64,000 bases of DNA from Actinomycetota bacterium (GTDB lineage Bacteria; Actinomycetota; Acidimicrobiia; Acidimicrobiales; Poriferisodalaceae). The translations under genes were made by a program, and so were the position numbers. The DNA is taken from assembly GCA_014238065.1 (NCBI GenBank), contig JABABU010000021.1, forward strand, positions 1 through 64,000, in the 5' to 3' direction. This document shows, piece by piece, positions 43,022 to 52,430 of this stretch (position 1 is the stretch's first letter; every line of letters starts with the position of its first letter). A model generated the notes under the pieces. It made no database searches and was not told where the DNA came from. It worked only from the letters and a program-made list of their open reading frames with translations.

Positions 43022-44059
43022 TCAGGCCCGTCCAGCGACCACCTCGGCGGCTCCTTCGACCACAGCGGTGCCGGGACCACCTGAAGATGGCGCTTCCTCT
43101 TCGATGTCGATGTTGGCCAGCGCAGCAACGCTCGATGTCACCGACTGGCGAAGACCATCGAGCGAGTAGCCACCCTCGAGGAACAGCATGGTTCTCGCCG
43201 TCGAAGGAGCGAACGCTCGAAGTTTGTTCGTGAAGGACGCATAGTCGCCAGCGGTCATACCCATGTTCGACAACGGGTCGAGGTGATGTGCGTCGAATCC
43301 AGCAGATATCAGCAACCACGTCGGCTCGAGGTCGGCCGCGAGCGGCTCGATGACTCGGTCGATAGCGTCCCGGTAGACGTCTCCGGTTGCTCCTGAGGGC
43401 ATGGCCAGGTTGGTGGTGGTACCCACAGCGTCGGGTCCGCCGCGTTCGTAGAGTCGTCCGCTGTGTGGGTAGTTGTCGGCTTCATGTAGGGAGACGAAGC
43501 TCACCCTCGGATCGTTCCAGAAGATGGCCTGCGTGCCGTTCCCGTGATGAACGTCCCAGTCGACGATCAACACACGCTCGCCCCGGTTGGCCAAGTGGGT
43601 GGCGGTGACCGCGACGTTGTTGAAGAGGCAGAACCCCATGGCCGTGTCGGCGGTGGCGTGATGTCCGGGAGGTCGTGCAGCGACGAAAGCGCCTTCGAGG
43701 TCGGGGTTGGCGTCGAGTAGTTCGACGCCGGTGAGCCCGGCTCCTGCAGCGTGGAGTGCTGCATCCCACGACCCCGCAGACGTGAAGGTGTCCGGATCCA
43801 CTTGACGGATGCCGGTCTCGACAGCGGTACGGATCTGATCGATGTGATCACGACGATGGACCGCTGCGAGCTCGGCATCGGTCGCTTGGCGTGCGGTATG
43901 TCGAGACAGCGAACCGCTGAGTCGTTCGTCATTGAGAGCATCTTCGACGCTCTTGATTCTGGCGACCGACTCAGGGTGACCGTCCGGAGTGATGTGTCGA
44001 CCCGACGACTCGTGTGTGACCACGACGACCGCCGGCGCCGACTGTGATTGGTTGTTCAT
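43022..44059 (-). CDS. Class II histone deacetylase-family protein
   Basis: 345 residues. Zinc-site motifs of the arginase-deacetylase fold: RPPGHHATADTAMGFCLFNN (about residue 130), VDWDVHHGNG (about 168) and SAGFDAHHLDPL (about 252), plus FLEGGYSLDGL. Bacterial members deacetylate acetylpolyamines or acetyllysine (acetoin-utilisation-type and HDAH). The substrate is unknown. It converges with the dehydrogenase-like gene and has 206 bases of upstream intergenic space to the next gene. Confidence 0.92.
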   Translation of the reverse strand: MNNQSQSAPAVVVVTHESSGRHITPDGHPESVARIKSVEDALNDERLSGSLSRHTARQATDAELAAVHRRDHIDQIRTAVETGIRQVDPDTFTSAGSWDAALHAAGAGLTGVELLDANPDLEGAFVAARPPGHHATADTAMGFCLFNNVAVTATHLANRGERVLIVDWDVHHGNGTQAIFWNDPRVSFVSLHEADNYPHSGRLYERGGPDAVGTTTNLAMPSGATGDVYRDAIDRVIEPLAADLEPTWLLISAGFDAHHLDPLSNMGMTAGDYASFTNKLRAFAPSTARTMLFLEGGYSLDGLRQSVTSSVAALANIDIEEEAPSSGGPGTAVVEGAAEVVAGRA

Positions 44060-44265
44060 CGGGTCAGTCTGCCGAACTCAGGGTCTCGGTGTGACATCTA
44101 CTCGCTGGTCGACGTCGGCGGTTCGATCAGAGCGTCGAGTCACACACGACGTTCACGGTGCCGTCGTTCTTCCTGGCGCCAGCCGTCGGGCCGATCGCAA
44201 GGGCCCCGACCTCGGAGAAACCATGTGACCTCACATAGAGCTCCGGTGAGCGTTACCGTCTGGAC

Positions 44266-44745
44266 GTGATCGACCTCGGGCCGAAGCAGCTTCCTCTCGG
44301 AACAGCGGTTCGGGCGATGAGGCCCCGCGACTGGGCCACGGCCGTTGGCGTTGCGGCTTTGACGTGGCTCGTGCTTGGCATCCCGTCTGACATCGTGCCG
44401 AATCCGATCTTCGGCCGTCCGATCCCTGTGCGGGCGATCGACCACGTGATTCTGACCGTATCTGCGTTGCTCACGGGCCTGGTCTTCGGTCTGAGGTCAC
44501 CGTCGAACGAGCTGACAGATGCCGAAGAGCGCCCACTGTTCGCTGGTGGCATCCTGACGTTCTTCGCGGTTGGTTGTCCTGTCTGCAATCGCTTCGTCGT
44601 GAGCTTGCTGGGGACCAGCGGGGCCTTGAACTGGTTCCGGCCGATCCAGCCCGTACTCGGGCTTGCCGCGGTCGGGCTGCTCGTCGTCGCCATCCGCCGC
44701 CGGCTCGCCGATCTGGCCGATCCGAGGTGCTCAGTTCCAGACTGA
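44266..44745 (+). CDS. Small membrane protein with a CPVCN motif
   Basis: 159 residues from GTG 44266. Four hydrophobic helices are visible (about residues 24-38, 57-76, 92-105 and 126-143). The loop GCPVCNRFV (about 102-110) puts two cysteines close to a membrane face, a CxxC arrangement used by redox or metal-binding proteins. No family is recognised. The gene is divergent from the deacetylase gene. Confidence 0.7.
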   Translation: MIDLGPKQLPLGTAVRAMRPRDWATAVGVAALTWLVLGIPSDIVPNPIFGRPIPVRAIDHVILTVSALLTGLVFGLRSPSNELTDAEERPLFAGGILTFFAVGCPVCNRFVVSLLGTSGALNWFRPIQPVLGLAAVGLLVVAIRRRLADLADPRCSVPD

Positions 44746-44798
44746 CTTCGAGTGCTAGCTAGAGTCGGCCCTGATCGCAGATCGATGGGGGACATGAC

Positions 44799-46103
44799 AT
44801 GGCTTGGGATTTCGAGACCGAACCGGAGTTCGAGGCGAAGCTCGCGTGGATGCGTGAGTTCCTTGCGACGGAGATCATGCCGCTGGAAGGACTTCCAGTT
44901 GAGATCCAGAACGATCGCAACAAGATGGACGAGCTGACCGCGCCGCTGAAACAACAGGTGAGAGATCGGGACCTCTGGGCGGCTCACCTTCCTCCCGAGC
45001 TCGGAGGTGGCGGATTCGGCCAGGTGAAGCTCGGCCTGATGAACGAGATCCTCGGGCGCTGCGGACATGCACCGCGAATCTTCGGTGCCAACGCTCCGGA
45101 CACCGGGAATGCTGAGCTGATCTCGCTCGGAGGCACTCCTGAGCAGAAGAAGAAGTGGATGGAGCCCCTGCTCGCCGGCGAGATGCGCAGCGCGTTCTCG
45201 ATGACAGAACCAGACACCGCAGGTTCTGACCCGAAACTCCTGAAGACGAATGCGGTTCGCGATGGTGAAGAGTGGGTCATCAACGGGAGAAAGTGGTTCA
45301 CGTCCAACGGCTCCGTCGCCGATTTTCTCGTGTCCATGGTGGTCACGAATCCCGATGTGCACCCGTACCAGGGCTCTTCGATGTTCATCGTCCCAACCGA
45401 CACGGCTGGTCTGAACGTGGTTCGAGACGTTCCGGTCATGTCCCACCCCGATCACAAGACCGGCGAGCCTGGTGGCCACAGCGAGGTGATCTACGACAAC
45501 GTCAGGATTCCGCACGCGAACCTCGTCGGAGGCGATGAAGGCATCGGCCAGGGTTTCGTTCTCGCCCAGAAGCGGCTCGGCCCAGGCAGGATCCATCACG
45601 CGATGCGTTGGCTCGGTCAAAGCCAGCGAGCCTTCGACATGCTGTGCGAACGGTCGGTGAGCAGGTACACGCACGGCTCGTACCTCGCCGAGAAGCAGAT
45701 GATCCAAGACTGGGTAGCCACGAGTTACGCCGAGATGCAGGCTGCCCGCCTCCTGACCCTTCAGGCCGCGTGGCACATGGACAAATTCGGGGCTTCGGAA
45801 AGTCGGGTCGAGATCGCCATCATCAAGTTCTACGGGGCGCAGGTGTTGTACAACGTCATCGACAGGGCGATACAGGCTCACGGCGCCCTTGGAGTGTCAA
45901 CCGACATGCCCCTCGAGCTGATGTATCGGGCTGCCCGTGCCGCCCGCATCTATGACGGCCCCGATGAGGTTCACAAGGTCACCGTGGCCAGGAAGCTGCT
46001 GAAGAACTACAGCCCCGTCGAGGACATCCCATCAGAGCACAGGGTGAATCGTGAGGCGGCTGCCAAGGCCAAGTTCGCTGACATGCTCGATCAGTACGTC
46101 TGA
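44799..46103 (+). CDS. Acyl-CoA dehydrogenase
   Basis: 434 residues from ATG 44799, with GGGGGA 7 bases upstream. FSMTEPDTAGSDP and WVINGRKWFTSNG match the FAD/substrate region; IQAHGALGVSTDMPLELMYRAARAARIYDGPDEVHKV is the C-terminal FAD-binding end with the family DGPDEVH signature. EFLATEIMPLE at the N-terminus and the long insert fit ACAD-11/FadE-like enzymes of actinobacteria. It introduces a 2,3 double bond in acyl-CoA; the chain type is not defined. Its stop overlaps the convergent PEBP gene by 13 bases. Confidence 0.92.
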   Translation: MAWDFETEPEFEAKLAWMREFLATEIMPLEGLPVEIQNDRNKMDELTAPLKQQVRDRDLWAAHLPPELGGGGFGQVKLGLMNEILGRCGHAPRIFGANAPDTGNAELISLGGTPEQKKKWMEPLLAGEMRSAFSMTEPDTAGSDPKLLKTNAVRDGEEWVINGRKWFTSNGSVADFLVSMVVTNPDVHPYQGSSMFIVPTDTAGLNVVRDVPVMSHPDHKTGEPGGHSEVIYDNVRIPHANLVGGDEGIGQGFVLAQKRLGPGRIHHAMRWLGQSQRAFDMLCERSVSRYTHGSYLAEKQMIQDWVATSYAEMQAARLLTLQAAWHMDKFGASESRVEIAIIKFYGAQVLYNVIDRAIQAHGALGVSTDMPLELMYRAARAARIYDGPDEVHKVTVARKLLKNYSPVEDIPSEHRVNREAAAKAKFADMLDQYV

Positions 46104-46750
46104 GTCGACAGTTCAGCCACGGGAAAGAATCCGATGAGCTCGGCGATGGCCATCGCGTGAGCTTCCAGCAGCTCGATCGATGCGCGGCCACCGCCGCCTG
46201 GTGTCACGTCACTCGGTAAATCGCGCAGGGCGAACAAGCGGAAGAGATAGGCATGAGGGCTGTCGAGATCGGGAGGATCAGGCCCCACCCAGCCGAGATC
46301 TCCGAACCCGTTGAGCGCCTGGAGGGCTCCTGGCGGGACATCACCTTCGGCAAGCCCTCCCGTCGTCGGATCGAGACCCCAGATGACCCAATGCACGAAA
46401 CCATCTGCGCTTGGGTCGGTGACCACGAGTGCCAACTCGACGGCGTCGATTGGCTGATTGATCCACTCGAGCGGGGGCGAGACGTTCGCTCCGTCGCGGG
46501 AGTAGTGGAACGGGATGTTCTCGTTCGGGCGGAACGCGGGGCTGCGGAGGGAGAATGAGACGTCGAGGTCGGTGAACAGAGACTCGGGCTCGGTGACCAC
46601 CACCACTGGCGGCGGCGTGGCGCCGCCAGTGCCTGGCTCTCTGAGGGTCGTACCATCGGAGTCCGCGCAACCTGCACCGACGAAGGCCATCGCAACCGCA
46701 CTGGCATGGAGTAGAAAATGAGCTCTCACGAGCGCAGTGTGGCACGTCAC
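46091..46750 (-). CDS. PEBP (YbhB/YbcL) family lipoprotein
   Basis: 219 residues from GTG 46750 (GTG 46729 is more likely, giving 212). Signal peptide with lipobox VGAGC, a Thr/Pro/Val-rich spacer, then the phosphatidylethanolamine-binding fold: SPAFRPNENIPFHYSRDGANVSPPLEW, AVELALVVTDPSADGFVHWVIWGLDP and SPHAYLFRLFAL. These are the ligand-site signatures DPD..FxHWxxxxIP and the GxHRY-like end. Role in bacteria unknown; it may bind anionic lipids at the cell surface. Confidence 0.87.
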   Translation of the reverse strand: MTCHTALVRAHFLLHASAVAMAFVGAGCADSDGTTLREPGTGGATPPPVVVVTEPESLFTDLDVSFSLRSPAFRPNENIPFHYSRDGANVSPPLEWINQPIDAVELALVVTDPSADGFVHWVIWGLDPTTGGLAEGDVPPGALQALNGFGDLGWVGPDPPDLDSPHAYLFRLFALRDLPSDVTPGGGGRASIELLEAHAMAIAELIGFFPVAELSTQTY

Positions 46751-46842
46751 GCAGGCCTCGCTGGAGCAGTGGCAAGGTCGACCCTCCCCAGTTTCAATGG
46801 CGCTCGGCCGATCGGTGGCTGAACCGGTGGGTGGTTGTGGGA

Positions 46843-48234
46843 CTACCGGTGCACGTGAAGAGGGTGGCCAAGGAGCCCGTGTGCGGACTCGGCAATGGCT
46901 TCACTCATAGTCGGGTGGGGGTGGATCGTCGCTGCCACGTCCTCGACGGTGGCCGCCATCTCGATTGCGAGGGCAAGGCCAGAAGCCAGTTCCGAGACGC
47001 CCGAACCCACAGCGTGGCCCCCGATCACGGTGCCGCTCTCGTCGGCAACGAGTTGGACGAAGCCAAGGATGTCATCGAGCGTTCTCGACCGCGACCCGGC
47101 CGCGAAGGGAAAACGAAACTCACTGGCCTCTATGCCCTGAGCGGCTGCGGCGTCGAGAGTCATCCCGATGGTCGCCACCTCCGGATCGCTGAACACCACT
47201 GCAGGTATGGCGGCGGGGTCGAACGCGGCCGGGTTACCGAGAACTGTTTGGGCTGCCACCTCGGCTTCGGCTGTTGCTTTGTGCGCAAGCGCAGGGCCGG
47301 CGGTCACATCGCCGATCGCCAAGATGGATGACGTGGCTCTCCGGTCTGGGGCGACTTCGATGAAGCCTCGGTCATCGAGCGAAACACCTGCGACGTCGAG
47401 CCCGAGCTCGTCGGTGTTCGGTCGCCGGCCAACAGCGACCACCACGACCTCGCCGTCGACTGTTTGCTCGGCTCCGTTGATCTCGAGTGTGACTGCTCCG
47501 TCGACGGCATGCCGCGCCAGAGCATTCGTGATGACGGTGATTCCCAGTTCTTTCAGCCTGCGGGCCACGACCGCTGCGAGCCGCTTGTCGAGTTCGGGCA
47601 GGATGCGGGACGCCGTCTCCACAACCGTGACGGATGCACCGAGTTTGGCCCATGCGGTACCGAGCTCGACGCCGATGTATCCCGCACCGATGACGACCAT
47701 GCTCCTCGGAACGGCCTCGAGTGAGAGAGCGCCTGTCGAGTCAACGATCGTCGACCCTTCAAGATCGAAGCCAGGGAGTTCGATGGGTCGCGAGCCGGTC
47801 GCGATGACGCAGTGATCGAACTCGTGATGGGACACCAACTCGTCGTTGACGATGGCCACGCGCCGGGGGCGCGAGAATCTGGCTTCGCCATGCACGACCT
47901 TCACCCCCGCGACGTCGAGTAGTTGCCCGACGCCGGATGTCAGTTGCGTGACCACATCGGCTGAGTGTGCGTTCAGTGCCACCATGTCGACGTCAGCGGT
48001 GAGATTCACGCCCAATTTGCTCGACACCGATGCAAGGTGTGCCACATCAGCGGAGTGGATGAGGATTTTCGAAGGGATGCAGCCGATGTTCAAGCATGTG
48101 CCGCCAATGCGTTCGCGCTCGACCAGCGTGACCGACAACCCACCCTGGGCGCATCGAAGCGCGGCAGCGTAACCACCAGGCCCGCCGCCGATGACCAGCA
48201 CGTCTGACCGGTCCGAGAGCTCCCCGACGACCAT
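46843..48234 (-). CDS. lpdA: Dihydrolipoyl dehydrogenase (E3)
   Basis: 463 residues. FAD-binding GGGPGGYAAALR at the start, the redox disulfide GGTCLNIGCIPSK (Cys47/Cys52), NAD-binding VVIGAGYIGVELGTAW and the C-terminal catalytic HPHPTMSEAIAE (His/Glu pair). It reoxidises the lipoyl arms of E2 with NAD. It is the last gene of the operon E1-alpha, E1-beta, E2, E3, one base after E2. Confidence 0.95.
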   Translation of the reverse strand: MVVGELSDRSDVLVIGGGPGGYAAALRCAQGGLSVTLVERERIGGTCLNIGCIPSKILIHSADVAHLASVSSKLGVNLTADVDMVALNAHSADVVTQLTSGVGQLLDVAGVKVVHGEARFSRPRRVAIVNDELVSHHEFDHCVIATGSRPIELPGFDLEGSTIVDSTGALSLEAVPRSMVVIGAGYIGVELGTAWAKLGASVTVVETASRILPELDKRLAAVVARRLKELGITVITNALARHAVDGAVTLEINGAEQTVDGEVVVVAVGRRPNTDELGLDVAGVSLDDRGFIEVAPDRRATSSILAIGDVTAGPALAHKATAEAEVAAQTVLGNPAAFDPAAIPAVVFSDPEVATIGMTLDAAAAQGIEASEFRFPFAAGSRSRTLDDILGFVQLVADESGTVIGGHAVGSGVSELASGLALAIEMAATVEDVAATIHPHPTMSEAIAESAHGLLGHPLHVHR

Positions 48235-48235
48235 C

Positions 48236-49483
48236 TCAGACGAGCATCGTGATCGGGTTGCGGAGCATCGCCATCACGTCTTCGGTGAATGCAGTCATCA
48301 AGTCGCCGTCGATGATGCGGTGATCCGCTGCTGTGACGACGGGAAGCGTCGGTCTGGCTGCGACCTCGCCTCCGACGACGGAGGGACGTATCTGTATCGA
48401 GCCGAAGCCGACGATCGCAGCCTCCGGTGAGCGGATGATCGGCGAGGCATATCGTCCGCCGAGGCTGCCGTAGTTCGTGATCGTGCAGGTTCCGCCTTGC
48501 ATCTGGGCGGCTGTGATGGTCTTGTCTCGTGCTGCGCGACCGAGCCCTGCAATGGCATCGGCGAGCTTGAAGAGATCGAGTCGATCGACGTCGTGAACAA
48601 CCGGGACCACGAGCCCGTTGGCTGTGGCCACGGCAAACCCGACGTTGACGCGGTCCATGACGGTGATGGTGGCTGCCTCCATGTCAATGCTCGAGTTGAC
48701 CAGCGGATACCGCCGCAACGCCTTGGCCACCGCCATCATGAAGAACGCCATCGGGGTGAGATGTTCGGCCCGGTCGGCATGTGACGTCTTGAGTGCCGAC
48801 CTCGCTTCGAGCAGCGCGGTCGCATCCATCTCGTCTGCACCGTGAATGTGCGGGATCGTCCATGACCGCTCCATGGCTTCGGCCGTCACCCGTCGAATGC
48901 CGCGCAGTGGGTGCGTGCCTGGGGCCATCTGGCCGAGGACTGGAGGAATGGAAGGGGCTGCTCCCGTAGCGCTGTTGATCGACGGCGAAGGCGATGGGCC
49001 GGGCTTTGCGAGGGCGGGGCCCTCGTGATTCACGCTGTCGAGATCTGATTCGAGGATCCTGCCGCTCGGTCCTGATCCGGTCACCTCCGTGAGATCGAGT
49101 CCCCGATCGAGCGCGATTCTGCGAACAGAGGGTGAAGCCTTCGGTCGTCTCCCAGTCTTTGGGCGCGACGCCAAGGGGGCAGGAGGCGTCATTTCTTCGA
49201 CCGGCGCAGGCGCAGGGTCCTCCTCGGGTGCGGCCTTCCCGGGCTCACTGCCGCTGATCACGACGAGGACATCGCCCACGTTGGCCATGTCGCCCTCGGC
49301 GAAGCCAAGCGATGTGATGGTTCCGGCAACGGGCGCCGGAAGTTGAGTCTGACTCTTGTCGGTGAGGATCTCGACGAGGGGCTGGTCGCGTCGAATGACC
49401 TCCCCGACGGCGACGAGCCACTCGACGATCTCTGCCTCGTCGAGACCTTCGCCAACGTCCGGTAGCCGGAATTCAGTGGTCAT
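48236..49483 (-). CDS. 2-oxoacid dehydrogenase E2 (dihydrolipoamide acyltransferase)
   Basis: 415 residues. One lipoyl domain (residues about 2-77; lipoyl lysine Lys43 in LTDKSQ), an Ala/Pro-rich linker, the peripheral subunit-binding domain (ASPSVRRIALDRGLDLTEV, about 115-150), a second linker and the catalytic core with ADHRIIDGDLM (His about 389). The transacylase core moves an acyl group from the lipoyl arm to CoA. Only one lipoyl domain is present. Order of genes and E1 split into alpha and beta indicate a branched-chain or pyruvate complex; substrate cannot be proved. Confidence 0.93.
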   Translation of the reverse strand: MTTEFRLPDVGEGLDEAEIVEWLVAVGEVIRRDQPLVEILTDKSQTQLPAPVAGTITSLGFAEGDMANVGDVLVVISGSEPGKAAPEEDPAPAPVEEMTPPAPLASRPKTGRRPKASPSVRRIALDRGLDLTEVTGSGPSGRILESDLDSVNHEGPALAKPGPSPSPSINSATGAAPSIPPVLGQMAPGTHPLRGIRRVTAEAMERSWTIPHIHGADEMDATALLEARSALKTSHADRAEHLTPMAFFMMAVAKALRRYPLVNSSIDMEAATITVMDRVNVGFAVATANGLVVPVVHDVDRLDLFKLADAIAGLGRAARDKTITAAQMQGGTCTITNYGSLGGRYASPIIRSPEAAIVGFGSIQIRPSVVGGEVAARPTLPVVTAADHRIIDGDLMTAFTEDVMAMLRNPITMLV

Positions 49484-50460
49484 TGTGCGTTCACCGCCCG
49501 TCGGACCGCTGCCACGATGCGGTCGACGTCGGGCACGTAGTCATCCTCGAGCATCCCCACTGGATACGGGGCGTCATAGCCGGAAACTCGTTGGACGGGT
49601 GCTTCGAGCGAGTAGAAAGCGTCATCGTTGATGGTGGCGATGACCTCGCTCGCGAAGCCGTTTGTCTCAGGTGCCTCCTGAACCACGACGACTCTGCCGC
49701 AGTCCTCAACGGCAGATGCAATGGCTTCGGTGTCTAGCGGCACGAGGGTCCGCAGATCGAGCACCCGAGCCGACGTGCCTTCGTCAGCCAACAGATGTGC
49801 GGCTCGTTTCGACAACTCGACCATGTAACTCCAAGCGATGATGACCACGTCGGATCCTTCGACGACGGTGTTCGCGACACCGAATGGCACGAGGTGCTCG
49901 CCGTCCGGAACCTCGTCCCGGATCATCCTGTACCCACGCAGTGGTTCGAGGAACATCACAGGATCAGGGTCGCGGATAGCCGTGGTGAGCAGGCCCTTCG
50001 CGTCAGCGGCCGACGCCGGCATCACGACCTTGAGGCCGGCGACGTTGGCGAACTGGCCTTCGAGTGAGTCGCTGTGGAGTTCTGGCGTTCGCACCCCGCC
50101 GCCAAACGGAGCGCGTAACGTGATTGCTCCTCCGAAGCGGCCTCGCGATCGATAGCGGAGTCGTGCCATCTGTCCTGCGATCTGATGGAACGCCTGGTAC
50201 GAGAACCCGAGGAACTGGATTTCGGGCACGGCGATCATTCCGCTCGCAGCCAGCCCGACAGCGGCGCCGGCGATGACACCTTCTGCGAGTGGCGTGTCGA
50301 CGACCCGTTCGCCACCAAATGTGTCGAACAAACCCTCGGTGGCGCGGAAGACACCGCCGTTGATGCCGACGTCCTCGCCGAAGACGATGACGCGCTCATC
50401 CCGTTCCATTTCGGCGTGAAGAGCGGCATTGATCGCCTCGAGCATGTTCATCTCGGTCAC
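49480..50460 (-). CDS. 2-oxoacid dehydrogenase E1 beta subunit
   Basis: 326 residues. EMNMLEAINAALHAEMERDERVIVFGEDVG is the family start, with the metal/TPP-region FRATEGLFDTFG, RLRYRSRGRFGGAITLRAPFGGG and TSARVLDLRTLVPLD. It forms the heterotetrameric E1 with the alpha subunit. The start overlaps the alpha stop and its own stop overlaps E2 (ATGA), so the operon is translationally coupled. Confidence 0.93.
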   Translation of the reverse strand: MTEMNMLEAINAALHAEMERDERVIVFGEDVGINGGVFRATEGLFDTFGGERVVDTPLAEGVIAGAAVGLAASGMIAVPEIQFLGFSYQAFHQIAGQMARLRYRSRGRFGGAITLRAPFGGGVRTPELHSDSLEGQFANVAGLKVVMPASAADAKGLLTTAIRDPDPVMFLEPLRGYRMIRDEVPDGEHLVPFGVANTVVEGSDVVIIAWSYMVELSKRAAHLLADEGTSARVLDLRTLVPLDTEAIASAVEDCGRVVVVQEAPETNGFASEVIATINDDAFYSLEAPVQRVSGYDAPYPVGMLEDDYVPDVDRIVAAVRRAVNAQ

Positions 50461-51500
50461 GCGCCACCGCCGATACCGTGCAACTGCTCGAACTCTCGTT
50501 TCTGGCGAGCCAGGCGTGGGGTTGGCTCTGCGAACACGTGCTCGAAAAACTCGCTTCGACTCAGCGGTGTCTTCTCGGCTCTCTCGATAGCGCGCTGCAT
50601 GGTGTCATCGGCAGTCGCCTCAGCTTCGATTTGATCCTCGTCGGACCAGATCCCGCGACGCATAAGTTCGGCCCCGAAGCGCACCAGCGGATCGCGCTCG
50701 AGGGCATCAGCGAACTCGTCCGGCGGAACGTACCGAGTCGGATCGTCGGCCGTCGTGTGCGGCCCGAGTCGGTATGTGACGGCCTCGATCAACGTCGGCC
50801 CTGCGCCGGCGAGAGCGCGGGTCCGAGCATCACTGACCGCCTCGAACATCGCGATCGGGTCGCCACCGTCGACGGTGACGCCCGGAATGCCGAACGCGTG
50901 CGACTTCTCTGCAAAGTTCTTGGCTCGCGTCTGCTGTGACGTCGGCGTCGAGATTGCCCAGCCGTTGTTCACGAGCACCAGGATCACCGGAGCGTCGAGC
51001 ACACCTGCGAAATTGGCCGCTTCGTAGAAGTCGCCTTCCGAACTACTGCCGTCCCCGAAGAAGACCAGGGCACATCCGGTCTGATTCTGCAGTTTCATTC
51101 CCCAAGCGAGACCGACGGCGTGAGGGATCTGCGTTGCGAGGCTGATCTGAGGCGGCCAGACGCGAACGTGGTCTGGTAGGTGGCCGCCTTCGGGATGACC
51201 GAAGAGGTACAGAACGTACTGTTCAAGCACCTCTGGTCCGAAACGACCGAGTCCGACGGGCTCGCGGTACTGAGGAAGGACCCAGTCGAGGGTCGGGTCA
51301 AGGGCCTGGGCCGCACCCACGACGAGGGCCTCGCTGCCGTCGATCGGGGCATTGGTACCTGCCCGTCCCTGCCGCTGGAGATTGAACGCCCGGGTGCTGA
51401 AGACGCGGGCCGCGATCATGTGTCGCATCATCTCGCGCAGTTGTTCGTCGGAGAGCTCAGATGTCATCTCGCTGCGGACCTCCCTCGGTCGGACATCCAT
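50457..51500 (-). CDS. 2-oxoacid dehydrogenase E1 alpha subunit
   Basis: 347 residues from ATG 51500 (ATG 51467 is an alternative with a GGGAGG at longer spacing). TPP-binding motif GDGSSSEGDFYEAANFAGV with the NN at VLVNNGWAIST (about 170-205), and GPHTTADDPTRYVP in the C-terminal half typical of BCKDH alpha. It decarboxylates the 2-oxoacid and passes the acyl unit to E2. The TADDPTRY form favours a branched-chain 2-oxoacid dehydrogenase. First gene of the operon. Confidence 0.92.
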   Translation of the reverse strand: MDVRPREVRSEMTSELSDEQLREMMRHMIAARVFSTRAFNLQRQGRAGTNAPIDGSEALVVGAAQALDPTLDWVLPQYREPVGLGRFGPEVLEQYVLYLFGHPEGGHLPDHVRVWPPQISLATQIPHAVGLAWGMKLQNQTGCALVFFGDGSSSEGDFYEAANFAGVLDAPVILVLVNNGWAISTPTSQQTRAKNFAEKSHAFGIPGVTVDGGDPIAMFEAVSDARTRALAGAGPTLIEAVTYRLGPHTTADDPTRYVPPDEFADALERDPLVRFGAELMRRGIWSDEDQIEAEATADDTMQRAIERAEKTPLSRSEFFEHVFAEPTPRLARQKREFEQLHGIGGGA

Positions 51501-51551
51501 CCTGCCTCAGCAAAGTTGCAATGTCAGCACCAGTTCCTTCGGAACTCCAGG

Positions 51552-52391
51552 TCAGCCGCCTCCGATGCAGACAATGGCAACCGCGGCAAGTGCCAGTCCG
51601 AAGATCTGAATCGGCTGCAGTCGCTCTTTGTCGACCACTCTGGCGAGAGCCACGGTCATGGCCGGATACAAACTGCTGAGCACAGCCGTCAGTGTGAGGA
51701 GACCTTCCTGCACCGCTAGCAGCACGAAGGAGTTCGCAGCAGAGTCGAGCAATCCTGCGCCAGTCGCGGTGACCCGATGGGTCTCCGGGATCGGTTTCAC
51801 CTTCGTAACGAGTGCTGCGATGAAGAACAAGGGGATCGTCACGCCCCTCCCGGCGATGAGAGGCCACAGTCCCGCTTCCTCGCTCAGGTTGTCGAAAACG
51901 ACGATGAGTACGCCGAAACATGCTCCGGCTGCCAGGGCGATCGGGATGGACTGAGCGGTGCTGAGCCTCCGCTCGTCCTCGTCCTTGTCATTCGACTGTG
52001 AGATCAGACCGATGGCGATGAGACCAGCCAGAATTCCGAATCCGGCGAGCAGTGTGAGATCCTCGCCGGAGGTGACCCCCCACAACACCGGCAAAGCCGC
52101 CGATGTCACCGCGGTTGTCGGAGCGACGATCGACATCTTGCCGTGCGCGAGTGAGTAGTAGAGCAGTACCAGCCCGAGCGCTCCGAACAGGCTCCCTGCC
52201 GCGCCGAGACTGCTGTCGCGCACTGTCGGTGAGCCGGTGACGACGACCGTTCCGATCAGCAGCGTCACGAGCCCCGCCATCTGGGCCATGAGCATCACCG
52301 ACACAACCGCGTGTCGTCTGGTGGTGACCCCACCCAGATAGTCGCCGGTTCCCCAAGCAATGGCGCCGGCGAGCGCGAGTGCTACCGCCAT
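51552..52391 (-). CDS. EamA/DMT superfamily transporter
   Basis: 279 residues with about ten hydrophobic helices in two five-helix repeats. ALAGAIAWGTGDYLGG at the N-terminus and LLSSLYPAMTVALARVVDKERLQ in the second repeat are the EamA signatures. Substrate (amino acids, metabolites or drugs) is not assignable. It lies between the oxoacid dehydrogenase operon and the glutamate-type dehydrogenase gene on the same strand, so amino-acid traffic would fit. No ribosome site decides the start. Confidence 0.85.
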   Translation of the reverse strand: MAVALALAGAIAWGTGDYLGGVTTRRHAVVSVMLMAQMAGLVTLLIGTVVVTGSPTVRDSSLGAAGSLFGALGLVLLYYSLAHGKMSIVAPTTAVTSAALPVLWGVTSGEDLTLLAGFGILAGLIAIGLISQSNDKDEDERRLSTAQSIPIALAAGACFGVLIVVFDNLSEEAGLWPLIAGRGVTIPLFFIAALVTKVKPIPETHRVTATGAGLLDSAANSFVLLAVQEGLLTLTAVLSSLYPAMTVALARVVDKERLQPIQIFGLALAAVAIVCIGGG

Positions 52392-52430
52392 GGTTGGCGT
52401 CCCTCCGGTTGGATGCCCGCGAGGGCTCTT

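Noticed and set aside
44253-45881. 542-residue minus-strand frame
   Set aside because: Antisense to the second acyl-CoA dehydrogenase gene and the CPVC membrane gene.
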